Counted from the first letter of the stretch, positions 29,517 through 38,443 are shown. The stretch is DNA of 59,056 bases from an uncultured Collinsella sp. (GCA_937950325.1 CALFDJ010000017.1:1-59056); one strand, 5' to 3'. Program-made: numbers and translations. Notes: a model not told the origin generated them from the sequence alone.

Positions 29517-30224
29517 TTAGCGGCGGGCACGGAGCTTTTCGTAGCCTTCGGCGAAGAAGGCGACCGTGGCGGCGTCGGCCTCGGCGGCGTCGGCCTCGGT
29601 TGCGGGGACCACGCCGTGCTCGTCGCTCACCAGGAACAAGGCGCCCTTGAGCTGTGCGGGAATATCTACGCGCGTAACCGGGATGCCCTTGGTCTGGGCC
29701 AGCTGCTCAATGAGCGTCGCCGTGCCGCACAGACACTCGTCCGCTGGCGCCACAAAGGCCAGCTCGCCGTTATCGACGGCGGCGAGCAGCTCGGGCGCCA
29801 CGCCGGTTTCGTCGGCCTCGGAGCGGGCCTCGGCGGAGCGGGCACGTAGCGCCTTGGCCGACGTATCGGTTAGCGGCTCGTACTCCCCCACCGTCATGGC
29901 GGCGTTGCCGTTGACGTCGATCACCAGCATGAGCACGCCGTCGCGTGCGGTGTAATCGCCCTCGGCAAGCGACCACTCAACGTGCTGCTTGGCCCAGCTG
30001 AGCATGTTATGGGTAAGCGGCTCGCCCTGCACCAAGCGCTCGGACAGTGCGCGAATGTGGCGGTTGAGCATGGGCACCTTTTTATTGGACATGCGCCAAC
30101 GGCAGACAAGCGCGGGCTTGTCGAGCGTAAACTTCTCGACCGCCTCCTGATTGGCGCAAAAGTCCTCGTACGCACGCTGATCCTCGGCATTGCCAAACAG
30201 CTCGGCATCATCAATCTGGGGCAT
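29517..30224 (-). CDS. Hypothetical cytoplasmic protein
   Basis: About 235 aa from the ATG at 30224 (GAAAGG upstream), or 243 aa from 30248. It has no signal or membrane segment. Visible features are an N-terminal acidic helix, ALVCRWRMSNKKVPMLNRHIRALSERL, a central strand DGVLMLVIDVNGNAAMTVG, and an Ala-rich C-terminus (EADAAEADAATVAFF). The overall strand pattern faintly recalls class IV aminotransferase folds but the PLP lysine motif is not seen, so no function is assigned. It stands between a two-component system and the purH terminator. Confidence 0.6.
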   Translation of the reverse strand: MPQIDDAELFGNAEDQRAYEDFCANQEAVEKFTLDKPALVCRWRMSNKKVPMLNRHIRALSERLVQGEPLTHNMLSWAKQHVEWSLAEGDYTARDGVLMLVIDVNGNAAMTVGEYEPLTDTSAKALRARSAEARSEADETGVAPELLAAVDNGELAFVAPADECLCGTATLIEQLAQTKGIPVTRVDIPAQLKGALFLVSDEHGVVPATEADAAEADAATVAFFAEGYEKLRARR

Positions 30225-30264
30225 GGTTGTACCTTTCGTGTTAGTCATTCCGTCCTCTTATACC

Positions 30265-30300
30265 AAAAAGACGGCCCTCCAAACGGAGCAGCCGTCTTTT
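30265..30300 (-). terminator. Terminator of purH
   Basis: Minus-strand stem AAAAGACGGC/GCCGTCTTTT with an inner GCTCC/GGAG pair, followed by T residues. About 30 bp after the purH stop. Confidence 0.85.
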
Positions 30301-30329
30301 GCGGAGATTATTTTGTCCCAAGGCGGAAC

Positions 30330-31937
30330 TTAGTGGCGGAAGTGGCGGGCGCCGGTAAAGACCATAGCAATATTGTGCTCGTTGCAGGCCTGGATGCTTT
30401 CGTCGTCGCGCTTGGAGCCGCCGGGCTGGATGATGCAGGTCACGCCGTGTGCAGCAAGCACGTCGACGTTGTCGCGGAACGGGAAGAACGCGTCGCTTGC
30501 ACAGGCAAAGCCGCCCTTCTCCACGCCCTCGCGCTCGCAGAAGTCCTCGGCGCGCTCGCAGGCAAGTAGCGCAGAGTCAACGCGGTTAGGCTGACCCGGG
30601 CCCATGCCAATGCCGGCCTTACCCTTGGAGACCAGGATGGCGTTGGACTTAACGCCCTTGCAGACCTTCCAGGCAAACTCGAGCTCGGCCATCTCGGCGT
30701 CGGTGGGCTTGCGGTCGGTGGGGAACGTAAAGGTCGCGGGATCCTCGGTCACGTGGTCGACCTCCTGCACCAGCATGCCGCCGTCGACGGAGCGCAGCTC
30801 CACCTGAGCGCCGTGGTCCACGCCGCCGGTCGCCAACACGCGCAGGTTGGGGCGCTTGGCCATGCGCTCGAGCGCCTCGGCGGTGTAGCTCGGGGCGATG
30901 ATGACCTCGACGAACTGCTTGTTCTGATCGGCAAAGTGCTCAACCAGATCAAAGGGAACCTCGCGGTTGCAGGCGATGATGCCGCCGAAGGCGCTCTTGG
31001 GATCGCAGGCAAAAGCGCGGTCGTAGGCAGCCGTGATGTCCTCGGCAACGGCGGAACCGCAGGGGTTCTGGTGCTTGAGGATTACGCAGGCCGGCTCGTC
31101 GAACTCGCGGACCAGGTTCCAGGCGGCGTCGGCATCCAGATAGTTGTTGTAGCTGAGCGGCTTGCCCTGGATCTGCTTGGAGCCCACGAGCGGGAACTGC
31201 GAGCTCGCGGTGTTCTCGCAGCCCTCGGCAAAGCGATAGACTGTGGCTTTCTGCTGCGGGTTCTCGCCATAGCGCAGGTCGTCGACCTTCTCCAGCGAAA
31301 TCTCGAGCTTGGCAGAGGTGTCCGCCACGTCGCTTGCCTGGGCGGCGAGCCAGCGGGAGATGGCCGTGTCGTAGGCGGCGGTGGTCTGGTAGACCTTCAC
31401 CTGCAGGCGACGACGGGTGGAAAGCGTGGTGCAGCCACCGGTCTCGTGCATCTCGGCCAGGACGGCATCATAGTCGGCCGGATCGGAAATGACGGTAACG
31501 CTCGTGGCGTTCTTGGCGGCAGAGCGCAGCATGGAGGGGCCACCGATGTCGATGTGCTCGATGGCGTCCGCGAAGGTGACCTCGGGGTTGGCGACGGTCT
31601 TCTCGAACTCGTACAGGTTGACGACGACCAGGTCGATCAGCTTAATGCCGTGCTGAGCCGCCTCCTGCATGTGCTGCTCGGAATCGCGGCGGGCCAGCAG
31701 CGCGCCATGAACCTTGGGGTGCAGGGTCTTAACGCGGCCGTCCATCATCTCGGGATAGCCCGTGAACTCCTCGATGGGGGTTACGGGAACGCCCGCGTCC
31801 TCGATGGCACGAGCCGTGCCGCCCGTAGAGATGATCTCGACGCCAAAGTCGTCAACCAGCGTCCGTGCGAAATCGACGACGCCCGTCTTATCGGTAACCG
31901 AGATCAACGCGCGTGCGATCTTCACATCAGATCCCAT
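30330..31937 (-). CDS. purH: Bifunctional AICAR transformylase/IMP cyclohydrolase
   Basis: 535 aa, cytosolic, last two steps of de novo IMP synthesis. The N-terminal cyclohydrolase (MGS-like) has ALISVTDKTGVVDFA, GGTARAI and HPKVHGALLARR; the C-terminal transformylase has LRYGENPQQKATVY, KHQNPCG, DPKSAFGG and ACASDAFFPFRD. Length is normal. ATG with AGGAGG. It is monocistronic here, unlike many purine operons. Confidence 0.96.
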   Translation of the reverse strand: MGSDVKIARALISVTDKTGVVDFARTLVDDFGVEIISTGGTARAIEDAGVPVTPIEEFTGYPEMMDGRVKTLHPKVHGALLARRDSEQHMQEAAQHGIKLIDLVVVNLYEFEKTVANPEVTFADAIEHIDIGGPSMLRSAAKNATSVTVISDPADYDAVLAEMHETGGCTTLSTRRRLQVKVYQTTAAYDTAISRWLAAQASDVADTSAKLEISLEKVDDLRYGENPQQKATVYRFAEGCENTASSQFPLVGSKQIQGKPLSYNNYLDADAAWNLVREFDEPACVILKHQNPCGSAVAEDITAAYDRAFACDPKSAFGGIIACNREVPFDLVEHFADQNKQFVEVIIAPSYTAEALERMAKRPNLRVLATGGVDHGAQVELRSVDGGMLVQEVDHVTEDPATFTFPTDRKPTDAEMAELEFAWKVCKGVKSNAILVSKGKAGIGMGPGQPNRVDSALLACERAEDFCEREGVEKGGFACASDAFFPFRDNVDVLAAHGVTCIIQPGGSKRDDESIQACNEHNIAMVFTGARHFRH

Positions 31938-32214
31938 GCAGTCCTCCTGTCTGGTACGCCGCCGTGCTCTGTGAGTCGGTGATACGTCGATCTGCAGCGC
32001 TCGCGCAGCGGCATTGAAAATACTGATTTAATGTAGCGCATCGAGCGCATCGATGCACCCCGCAACGGGCGCATGTGCAGAAAAAGTTTGCGAGCGGAGG
32101 GGATGGGCATGGCACCGGGCACGGTGAGTTCATGGAACACAGGGGCACCATAATTAGATGCCAATGGCGTGGTAGAACTGTGCTCGATATGCATCCGCAA
32201 AAGAAAGAGGCACC

Positions 32215-32856
32215 ATGGTCTCGCGGGTTCTCTACCGACCGTTTGATACCGAAGACTTCGACGCCATCGCGCTGATTCTGCAGCAACTTTGGCATAACAA
32301 TTCGGATAACGATGAGTACAACCGCCTTGAGGCCGCGTGCGACCTCGCCTATTGCCTTTCGTCGTCGACGTTTTCACAGGTAGCGGTGATTGACGGCGAG
32401 GCGCGCGGCATTGCACTTGCACGTGCAGGACAGAACTCCAGCGTCACTATCAACGAGCATTGGATGGATACCGAACGCGCGTTGCTGTCGCAGATGCGTG
32501 AGCTGGAGCCTGATGCCTGCGCCGAATATCTCTCGTTTGTGCGCGCAACCATCCGAACCAACAACCGCCTGCTCGAGAGCAGCCCGTTGCCGCACGACAA
32601 CGAGGTCACGCTGCTTGCCGTGGATCGCGATGTCCATGGCCTGGGCGTTGGCACGGTTCTGCTCGATGCCGCGGTCTCGCACCTGTCCTCGCTTGGAGCG
32701 ACGAGGGCGCACCTGTACACCGACTCCAACTGCTCGTGGAAGTTCTACGAGCTGCACGGCTTTAAGCGCACGGCCACGCACCGCGCCAACCGCGAAGAGC
32801 GCCGTCACGACATGCCGCGCGAAAGCTTCCTCTACGAACTCGACCTAACAGCCTAA
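32215..32856 (+). CDS. GNAT-family N-acetyltransferase
   Basis: 213 aa. The acetyl-CoA site is visible as VTLLAVDRDVHGLGVGTVLLDAAVSHL, and the C-terminal YELHGFKR is typical of GNAT enzymes. The N-terminal half (RPFDTEDFDAIALILQQLW) is the usual substrate lobe. Substrate unknown. An AGAGG site precedes the ATG. A palindromic element begins 15 bp after the stop. Confidence 0.88.
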   Translation: MVSRVLYRPFDTEDFDAIALILQQLWHNNSDNDEYNRLEAACDLAYCLSSSTFSQVAVIDGEARGIALARAGQNSSVTINEHWMDTERALLSQMRELEPDACAEYLSFVRATIRTNNRLLESSPLPHDNEVTLLAVDRDVHGLGVGTVLLDAAVSHLSSLGATRAHLYTDSNCSWKFYELHGFKRTATHRANREERRHDMPRESFLYELDLTA

Positions 32857-32871
32857 ACCCGGCAGCCATAC

Positions 32872-32918
32872 CTAGTCATTTAGGAACGTCCCCAGTGACT
32901 AGTCGTTTGGGACAGTCT
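32872..32918. repeat. CTAGTCA palindrome with GGGAC elements
   Basis: CTAGTCA...TGACTAG pairs around ATTTAGGAACGTCCCCAG, and ACTAGTCGTTTGGGACAGTC then T (32898-32918) follows. The last 21 nt recur exactly, inverted, at 50635-50655. Confidence 0.8.
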
Positions 32919-32933
32919 TCGTAGGTAGCGCAT

Positions 32934-32981
32934 AAAAATGGGATGGATCCGTCGGCAATCGCCGGAGAAGATCCATCCCAA
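32934..32981 (-). terminator. Terminator of the DUF2207 gene
   Basis: Minus-strand stem TGGGATGGATC/GATCCATCCCA with a GC-rich loop and T run. It lies 15 bp after the stop. Confidence 0.85.
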
Positions 32982-32995
32982 AAAATCAGAACTCG

Positions 32996-34936
32996 CTAGA
33001 ACGTTCCGCCGCCGCCTCCGCCGACGCCGCCTCCGCCGCCGCCCGAGAAGCCGCCACCACCGCCGCCGTTCGAGCTATCGGAACTCGACGCCAGCTCACG
33101 GATGCTCTCGTGATACACGTCATCGAACGAATCGAGCGGAGACTCGATACCGTAATGATGGTAGTACCACCAGTAGCAGGGATAATTGTCATAGAAGCCG
33201 TCGGCCTCACGCACCTCGGGCGGCACGGCCTCGGCAAGCTGACGCAGCACTTCCTTGGAAACACCCAGCGCCACGCCCATCACCAGCAGCTTGTTCCACA
33301 GCACCAGATCGCCGGGGACGGCTTCCTTTAGACGAGTGAAGTCCTCGAGCCAATGCTTAAGTGCCTTGCAGCGAGCCGCCACCTCGGCGCCCTCCGGCGT
33401 AAAGCGGCGGAACGTAAGGCCCACGCCGATACCCACCAGCACAATCGGCACCGAGATAACCGCGGCGGTAATGTTCGCCTGTGCGCCATCGGTAAAGAAA
33501 ATGGATCCCACGGGAACAAAGGCAATCAGGATACCAAGAACCAGGCAAAACACCATTGCAACAATGCCGTCCGAGGCAACGTACTCGCTATCGGCCAGCT
33601 TGCCCTTAACGGTGTTCTGATAGTCCTCGAGCTTATCACCCACGGGTGTAGCGTGCTGCTTGACGTAGTGCTGCAGCTCGTCGAACGTGCGCGAACGGTC
33701 ACCGTTCTCGTCAGGCTTAGCACCGGCAAAGAAGACCTTGAGCACCATGTGGTCAATGCCCTTGGCCGACTTCCAGCCCGCATCACTCACCGTCACGCGA
33801 TACGTCTGCTCTTCTTTTTCACGCCCCAACAGACCCTTCTTGGCCTTGGTCACGGTCGCCTGCTCCAGCTTGATCACACGGTCGTCAGTGAGCTTCATGA
33901 GCGTGGCGATATATGCCTGATCGGGCACCTCGTTCCAGCTCATGAGGGCCGAAAGCACGGCGGGATGGTCGGCCGAAGGCACATCGCGGAAATATTCGTC
34001 CTGGAAAAGCGGCTTGGGCTTGCGCTTGCGCAGCTTGAGCATAACGATTGTGCCGGTAAAGGCCACCGCCGCAACAACACTTAGCACGGCAAGTGAATTG
34101 GCAATCATGCGAGCGTGAGCGCGGCGGGCGTTAGCCTCGTCGGCCCATTCCTTCTCTTCGCTCATGATCGTTGACATGCGCTCTTCGCCCGAAGCGGTAA
34201 GCTGCGGCACCCAGTCGCTAGGGAAGGCGATGCGTGCCTCGGCAAATTCGCCCTGATGCACACAGGGAATGGTATAGGTGACCATGGGTGCGTCCGCATC
34301 GAGCGATACATCGCCCGTCAGCGGGCCGTGGCCCCATGCGCGGAAGTTATCGCCCTTGACGGCCGCCGTCCCGGCAGCGGCATTTGCGAAGCGCACTTCC
34401 ATCTCGACATCGTCGGAATCCGCAGACCAGCCGTCGCCCACGAACTTCCAGTAGAGCTCGGCGGTATCGGCCCAGTTCATAACCGCACCGGTCATGGTGT
34501 AGCTCACGTAATAGATCGCGCTGTCGCCGCTCTCGTGGGGGCTGAACACCTTAATCCTTACGCCGTCACCGGTCTGCTCGACCGTGTAGACGCCAGAATC
34601 GCCCTTGTTCGCGCTATCGACTTTGTTAAACGCGGTGTCCTCTTCCTCGACACTCAGCACGTCGACGCCCGCCGTGCCGCCCTGCTGGTTGGTGCCCGTA
34701 TTGATCTCCCAAAACACGCCGTTGATGTCGTCGTCGAAATCAAACTGGCGTCCCTCGACAACGGTCAGCGATCCATCGGCCTCAACCGTGGCACTGATAT
34801 AGGTTTGGGTCATGGAATAACCGTCGGCGTGTGCGGCGGCGGGCAGTAGCAGCAATGCAAGCGCGACGAGTGCGCAGACGGAAGCAAATCGCGCAAACAG
34901 GCGGCGCTGCCGACAGGTTTTGGCAACGGGGTCGTT
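32996..34936 (-). CDS. DUF2207 membrane protein with Gly-rich C-terminus
   Basis: About 646 aa from the ATG at 34936 (AAAGGA upstream). A signal-anchor (LFARFASVCALVALALLLLP, then AAAHADG) leads to an extracytoplasmic DUF2207 domain with YSMTQTYISATVEADGSLTV, INGVFWEINTG, and VSYTMTGAVMNW. A membrane helix follows near residue 280 (NSLAVLSVVAAVAFTGTIVM), then a cytoplasmic stretch, and two more helices (VAMVFCLVLGILIAFVP; VISVPIVLVGIGVGL). The protein ends in SSSDSSNGGGGGGFSGGGGG. The family is common in Gram-positives and of unknown function. Two upstream bases lead to the longer 35008 frame, which has no ribosome site. Confidence 0.88.
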   Translation of the reverse strand, partial: NDPVAKTCRQRRLFARFASVCALVALALLLLPAAAHADGYSMTQTYISATVEADGSLTVVEGRQFDFDDDINGVFWEINTGTNQQGGTAGVDVLSVEEEDTAFNKVDSANKGDSGVYTVEQTGDGVRIKVFSPHESGDSAIYYVSYTMTGAVMNWADTAELYWKFVGDGWSADSDDVEMEVRFANAAAGTAAVKGDNFRAWGHGPLTGDVSLDADAPMVTYTIPCVHQGEFAEARIAFPSDWVPQLTASGEERMSTIMSEEKEWADEANARRAHARMIANSLAVLSVVAAVAFTGTIVMLKLRKRKPKPLFQDEYFRDVPSADHPAVLSALMSWNEVPDQAYIATLMKLTDDRVIKLEQATVTKAKKGLLGREKEEQTYRVTVSDAGWKSAKGIDHMVLKVFFAGAKPDENGDRSRTFDELQHYVKQHATPVGDKLEDYQNTVKGKLADSEYVASDGIVAMVFCLVLGILIAFVPVGSIFFTDGAQANITAAVISVPIVLVGIGVGLTFRRFTPEGAEVAARCKALKHWLEDFTRLKEAVPGDLVLWNKLLVMGVALGVSKEVLRQLAEAVPPEVREADGFYDNYPCYWWYYHHYGIESPLDSFDDVYHESIRELASSSDSSNGGGGGGFSGGGGGGVGGGGGGTF

Positions 34937-35051
34937 CATGGGCACATCCTTTGTCTGTGATACCAGCAACGCCATTGTCCCACGTTTACGGGCGCACATG
35001 ACGAACATCTAGGCCAGCGGAGTATCAAACGGGACGAAAGTCACGCCCGCG

Positions 35052-35099
35052 GCCGGCACCTGGGGACGTTCCTTATCTGCCGGCAATCTGGGACACTCC
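35052..35099. repeat. GGGACGTTCC element between GCCGGC repeats
   Basis: GCCGGC occurs at 35052-35057 and 35079-35084 around CTGGGGACGTTCCTTATCT; GGGACACTCC follows. It is related to the 6963-7020 element, which also has CCGGCAG arms and GGGACGTTCC. Confidence 0.65.
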
Positions 35100-35275
35100 T
35101 TGGCATGGCCTGCGCCAGCAATAGATACCACTTCACAGCTCTGTCACAGGTGTAGCGGCTTTGTGTGGGTGCGGCACGCGCTGATTGAGCCGCCAGCCGA
35201 GGGGCATAAAGCAGTTGAGCGAAAACGGTTTGCCCCTTTGCCGTTCGCTCGAGGATCATGTCCCCCTTTTCCGCG

Positions 35276-35311
35276 GAAACCCCGGCAGTTGCGAAGAGCT
35301 GCCGGGGTTTC
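35276..35311 (+). terminator. Strong hairpin, possible terminator of an unassigned transcript
   Basis: Stem GAAACCCCGGCAG/CTGCCGGGGTTTC (13 bp, perfect) with loop TTGCGAAGAG. The plus-strand trailer TGTCGTTTG is only weakly T-rich, so termination is uncertain. Confidence 0.55.
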
Positions 35312-35411
35312 TGTCGTTTGTGAGGCTAAGTCGGTACGCAGCGATCGAGACCTTGAGCCGCAAACCCACCGTGCGCAATGCGCACCGCCGCCAACTTGTG
35401 AGCGCGGCAAC

Positions 35412-35440
35412 GCCTTCCCTGCCAAGCCCCGCGCTATACT
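35412..35440 (+). promoter_or_regulatory. gluQ promoter giving a probable leaderless mRNA
   Basis: TATACT at 35435-35440 lies only 7 nt before the ATG at 35448, so the expected transcription start coincides with the start codon. No Shine-Dalgarno is present. The -35 region (GCCTTC at 35412-35417) is weak. Confidence 0.5.
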
Positions 35441-35447
35441 CGTCCGC

Positions 35448-36458
35448 ATGGATATCAAAACACGCAACATAGCAACGCCCGCCGCGGACGCGGGGGCGAC
35501 GCCACCCGCCTCCGCCCCCGCGCCCGTCGTGGGCCGTTTCGCCCCGTCGCCCTCGGGCCGCATGCACCTGGGCAACGTGTTCAGCTGCCTGTGCTCGTGG
35601 CTTTCGGCCCGCAGCCAGGGCGGCAGCATCGTGCTGCGCATCGAGGACCTGGACGATCGCTGCAAGCGCCCGGAACTTGCCGCTCAACTGATTGACGATC
35701 TGACCTGGCTGGGGCTCGAGTGGGACGAAGGCCCCTACTACCAGCACGATCGCCTGGATCTGTACGAGGACGCCCTGCGCCAGCTGCAAGACGCCGGCCT
35801 CACCTATCCCTGTTTTTGCACGCGTGCCGAACTCCACGCCGCGAGCGCGCCGCACGCCAGCGACGGCACGCCCATCTACCGCGGCGCCTGCAGAGGTCTT
35901 TCTGCTGATGAAATCACCCGCCGCAGTGCCCTGCGTGCTCCGGCCACGCGCCTGCGCGTGCCCACCGTCGACGACCTCGCCAGCGACGTGATCGAATTCG
36001 TGGACCGCACGTACGGAGCCCAATGCGAAGCACTCGCCACCGAGTGCGGTGACTTTTTGGTGCGCCGCAGCGACGGCGTGTTTGCCTATCAGCTGGCCGT
36101 GGTGGTCGACGACGCTGCCATGGGCGTCACCGAGATCGTACGCGGATGCGACCTGCTTGGTTCCACGCCGCGCCAGATCTATCTGCAACATCTGCTGGGA
36201 CTGCCCACGCCGCACTACGCGCACATTCCGCTGCTCATGTCACCGGACGGCCGCCGCCTTTCCAAGCGCGATCGCGATCTGGACCTGGGCGAGCTCCGCA
36301 CCCGCTTTGGCACACCCGAGGCACTGTTGGGATGGCTCGCCGGGCAAACAGGCATCGCGCCGGACACCACGCCGCGTACCGCCGAGCAGCTGGTCGAGCA
36401 CTTTAGCTGGGACGTCATCCGCGCGCATCGGGAGAACATCACTGTAACGGTCGAGTAG
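35448..36458 (+). CDS. gluQ: Glutamyl-Q tRNA(Asp) synthetase
   Basis: 336 aa. A truncated class I synthetase that loads glutamate on queuosine of tRNA-Asp. It has the HIGH-like motif APSPSGRMHLGNVFS, the zinc ligands CFCTRAE and YRGACRG (C-x-C...Y-x3-C), and RRLSKRDRD in place of KMSKS. The anticodon-binding domain of GltX is absent, as expected for GluQ. The N-terminus carries an ~25-residue Ala/Pro-rich extension (AATPAADAGATPPASAPAP). The start at 35448 lacks a ribosome site but has a promoter -10 box 7 nt upstream. Confidence 0.92.
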   Translation: MDIKTRNIATPAADAGATPPASAPAPVVGRFAPSPSGRMHLGNVFSCLCSWLSARSQGGSIVLRIEDLDDRCKRPELAAQLIDDLTWLGLEWDEGPYYQHDRLDLYEDALRQLQDAGLTYPCFCTRAELHAASAPHASDGTPIYRGACRGLSADEITRRSALRAPATRLRVPTVDDLASDVIEFVDRTYGAQCEALATECGDFLVRRSDGVFAYQLAVVVDDAAMGVTEIVRGCDLLGSTPRQIYLQHLLGLPTPHYAHIPLLMSPDGRRLSKRDRDLDLGELRTRFGTPEALLGWLAGQTGIAPDTTPRTAEQLVEHFSWDVIRAHRENITVTVE

Positions 36459-36473
36459 CCAGCCACCCCGCCT

Positions 36474-37199
36474 CTACGCAACATCCCAGGGCTGGAGTTC
36501 GTCGCCCAAGCGAACGATGCAGTCGTAGAGCACGGTGTGACGCTCGGCCGGGTTGGCGTCACGATGAAAATGCCCGTAGTACCAGCGCTTGTAGTCCAGG
36601 TGGTCCTCCAGCTCGTCGAAAAACGTGGTGAGTCGATCGACATCGGGATAATTCCAGCCAGGTGCCGGGTAAAGCGTGGGCGAAAGCATGCGCGTGGAGC
36701 AGGTATGGGTGATCGCATAGTCGACCTTCCAACCCACGCTGTCGAGCTTTGCCCGCGCCTCCTCAAAGTTGCGCTCGTCCGGCAGCTCCTGCGGCCACCA
36801 GCTGGAATACGGAATGCGGTATTCCTTATCCACGCTCGTGGCGCCGCCCATGGTAGAGATCGTTGGGCCGTCGAGCTCAAAAACCTCACCGCGCGTCAGG
36901 CGTCGGATGGGCGAGGTGTCCGACAGGCGCTGCGTCAGGCCGCCGTGCCACAGCTCCATGGGGCGCTCCGACCAGTGATCGAAACGCTCGTGGTTGCCGT
37001 CGACAAACAGCACGGTATAGGGGCGCGACTCCAGCCAGGCGATGTCGGCACATTCCTCGGCAGAGAAATCCCACGGAAAGCCAAAGTCGCCCGCGATGAT
37101 GAGATAGTCGTCACTTGTCAAACCATCCCCAAGATCCCAGTCGCGAAGCTTTTGCATGTCGACGCCGCCGTGAATATCGCCCGTCACATAGACCGTCAT
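36474..37199 (-). CDS. Calcineurin-like metallophosphoesterase
   Basis: 241 aa. Metal-binding motifs are YVTGDIHGG, IIAGDFGFPW, VDGNHERFD, ITHTCSTRM and YYGHFHRD, in the order of the calcineurin-like superfamily. It is cytosolic. The true substrate is unknown; similar proteins are often annotated simply as metallophosphoesterases. The ATG at 37199 (protein begins MTVYVTGDIHGG) is chosen over 37235. It follows the small membrane protein by 25 bp, so co-transcription is likely. Confidence 0.9.
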   Translation of the reverse strand: MTVYVTGDIHGGVDMQKLRDWDLGDGLTSDDYLIIAGDFGFPWDFSAEECADIAWLESRPYTVLFVDGNHERFDHWSERPMELWHGGLTQRLSDTSPIRRLTRGEVFELDGPTISTMGGATSVDKEYRIPYSSWWPQELPDERNFEEARAKLDSVGWKVDYAITHTCSTRMLSPTLYPAPGWNYPDVDRLTTFFDELEDHLDYKRWYYGHFHRDANPAERHTVLYDCIVRLGDELQPWDVA

Positions 37200-37224
37200 C
37201 GGATCACCACTTCCCTGTAAGTCG

Positions 37225-37524
37225 CTAGCCCACATTCTGCACGATCACTAAGTCAACCGTTCCAGCCCTTCCATCCTTTGGGACCCACCCCTCGCTCTTC
37301 CATCCAAACGGGTCAAACACCCAAAAGATCAGATCGAGCACGCCGCCGGTCATCGTGGCGCCGGCAAGAGCCATGCAAACATGCAGAAAGCTGGCACTTC
37401 GGAGCACGTCGAACGGCCCCAGAACAGCCAACAGCGCGACCGCTGCGCCGGCTACGCACAGCGCGAGGCACGGCCCCGCGTCCTTAACGCACTTCTTTGC
37501 GAGATGCTTTGCGTTGTCACTCAT
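37225..37524 (-). CDS. Small two-helix membrane protein, unknown function
   Basis: About 99 aa from the ATG at 37524 (AAGGAG 10 nt upstream; a TTG at 37527 is an alternative). Two hydrophobic segments, CLALCVAGAAVALLAVLG and LHVCMALAGATMTGGVLDLIFWVF, suggest two transmembrane helices, followed by a short polar end (GWKSEGWVPKDGR). The longer frame to 37674 is not supported by a ribosome site. No family recognised. Confidence 0.65.
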   Translation of the reverse strand: MSDNAKHLAKKCVKDAGPCLALCVAGAAVALLAVLGPFDVLRSASFLHVCMALAGATMTGGVLDLIFWVFDPFGWKSEGWVPKDGRAGTVDLVIVQNVG

Positions 37525-37882
37525 CAATATCGAACTCCTTAGAGGGTCGTTGTTTGGGTACATGCCTCCGCGGCAGAGCAGGGCGGCAGGGTAAGTGTCA
37601 CATGTCGTGCGGACATCAATGGAGAAACCGCCTGCTCGACCAACCTTTGACGCCGTTTTGCACCGGCACCACATCCCCCGCTATCGAGGTCTAATACTTT
37701 TCCCACCGCTACCCAAAAACTCATCCAACGTTAATCTTGGCTCAAGAATCGCTTAATCTATAACCTGCACTATAGAGTTCGACCAAGGGCGAGGCGGCGC
37801 CGCGCAACGCAGGCCGCCGAACGCAACGCTCGCGCCCGGGCAGATTGCCCGGCGTCGCGCCCATCGAACGAAAGGACAGGTC
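37525..37882. other. Spacer between divergent genes with a promoter and GC-rich hairpin
   Basis: 358 bp without a gene. A promoter-like pair for the plus strand lies at 37737-37764. Close to the plus-strand gene a GC hairpin CCGGGCA/TGCCCGG (about 37836-37852) sits in the predicted leader. Confidence 0.5.
37737..37764 (+). promoter_or_regulatory. Candidate promoter of the DUF4342 operon
   Basis: TTGGCT (37737-37742) and TATAAC (37759-37764) with a 16-bp spacer, about 119 bp before the start codon. Confidence 0.45.
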
Positions 37883-38425
37883 ATGGACGACCTCGAAAAA
37901 GTTGAAACCATCCGCACCAAGTGCAACGTGAGCTACACCGACGCCAAGGCGGCGCTCGACGCTGCCGACGGCAACATTTTTGATGCCATCATTTGGCTCG
38001 AGTCGCAGGGCAAGACGCAGACCACATCGGCGCACGCCGCCACCGAGTCCGCGCCGGTCGACGAGCCCTCGGCCGAGATGGTCGCCGCGCAGGCCGCCTA
38101 CGAGAAGTCGAGTGAAAAGACCGACTTCTCCAAGAAGATGGACAGCGTGTGGGAGTATCTCAAAAAGCTCTTCCGCCTAAGCCTGGACACCAAGTTTATC
38201 GCCACGCGCCGCGATGCAATCATCCTCAACATCCCCATCCTGATCCCCATCGTCGCGCTGTTTGCCTGGGGCGCCACGATATGGCTGTTGCTGATTGGCC
38301 TGTTCTTTGGCATGCGCTACCGCATCGACAGCGACGGCGACGTGCCCGGCAGCATCAACAACCTTATGGACAGCGCTGCCGACGCCGCGGACGACATCAA
38401 GCAAAATCTCAACGACGACAAGTAA
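37883..38425 (+). CDS. DUF4342-type membrane protein with UBA-like N-terminus
   Basis: 180 aa. Residues 1-45 form a UBA/TS-N-like three-helix module (LEKVETIRTKCNVSYTDAKAALDAADGNIFDAIIWLESQG), the hallmark of DUF4342. A linker leads to a membrane region with IPILIPIVALFAWGATIWLLLIGLFFGM (pieces of a hairpin of two helices), then an acidic tail. The family is widespread in Firmicutes and Coriobacteriia and is often linked to two-component genes. It is 18 bp before the response regulator and thus likely the first gene of that operon. Confidence 0.85.
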   Translation: MDDLEKVETIRTKCNVSYTDAKAALDAADGNIFDAIIWLESQGKTQTTSAHAATESAPVDEPSAEMVAAQAAYEKSSEKTDFSKKMDSVWEYLKKLFRLSLDTKFIATRRDAIILNIPILIPIVALFAWGATIWLLLIGLFFGMRYRIDSDGDVPGSINNLMDSAADAADDIKQNLNDDK

Positions 38426-38443
38426 TCGCAGACGGGGGCACGC

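Larger units (their letters stand above)
34937..35447. other. Long spacer between the DUF2207 gene and gluQ
   Basis: 511 bp with no convincing gene. It contains a GGGAC palindromic element (35052-35099), paired stretches such as GAGCGAAAACGG with CCGTTCGCTC (about 35218-35252), and a strong hairpin at 35276-35311. The stretch 35105-35311 could be a structured RNA ending at that hairpin, but I recognise no known RNA family in it. Confidence 0.5.

Noticed and set aside
35100..35447. Longer gluQ reading frame starting at 35100
   Set aside because: It would translate through the hairpin at 35276-35311 and adds about 116 residues absent from the family; the ATG at 35448 gives the normal length.
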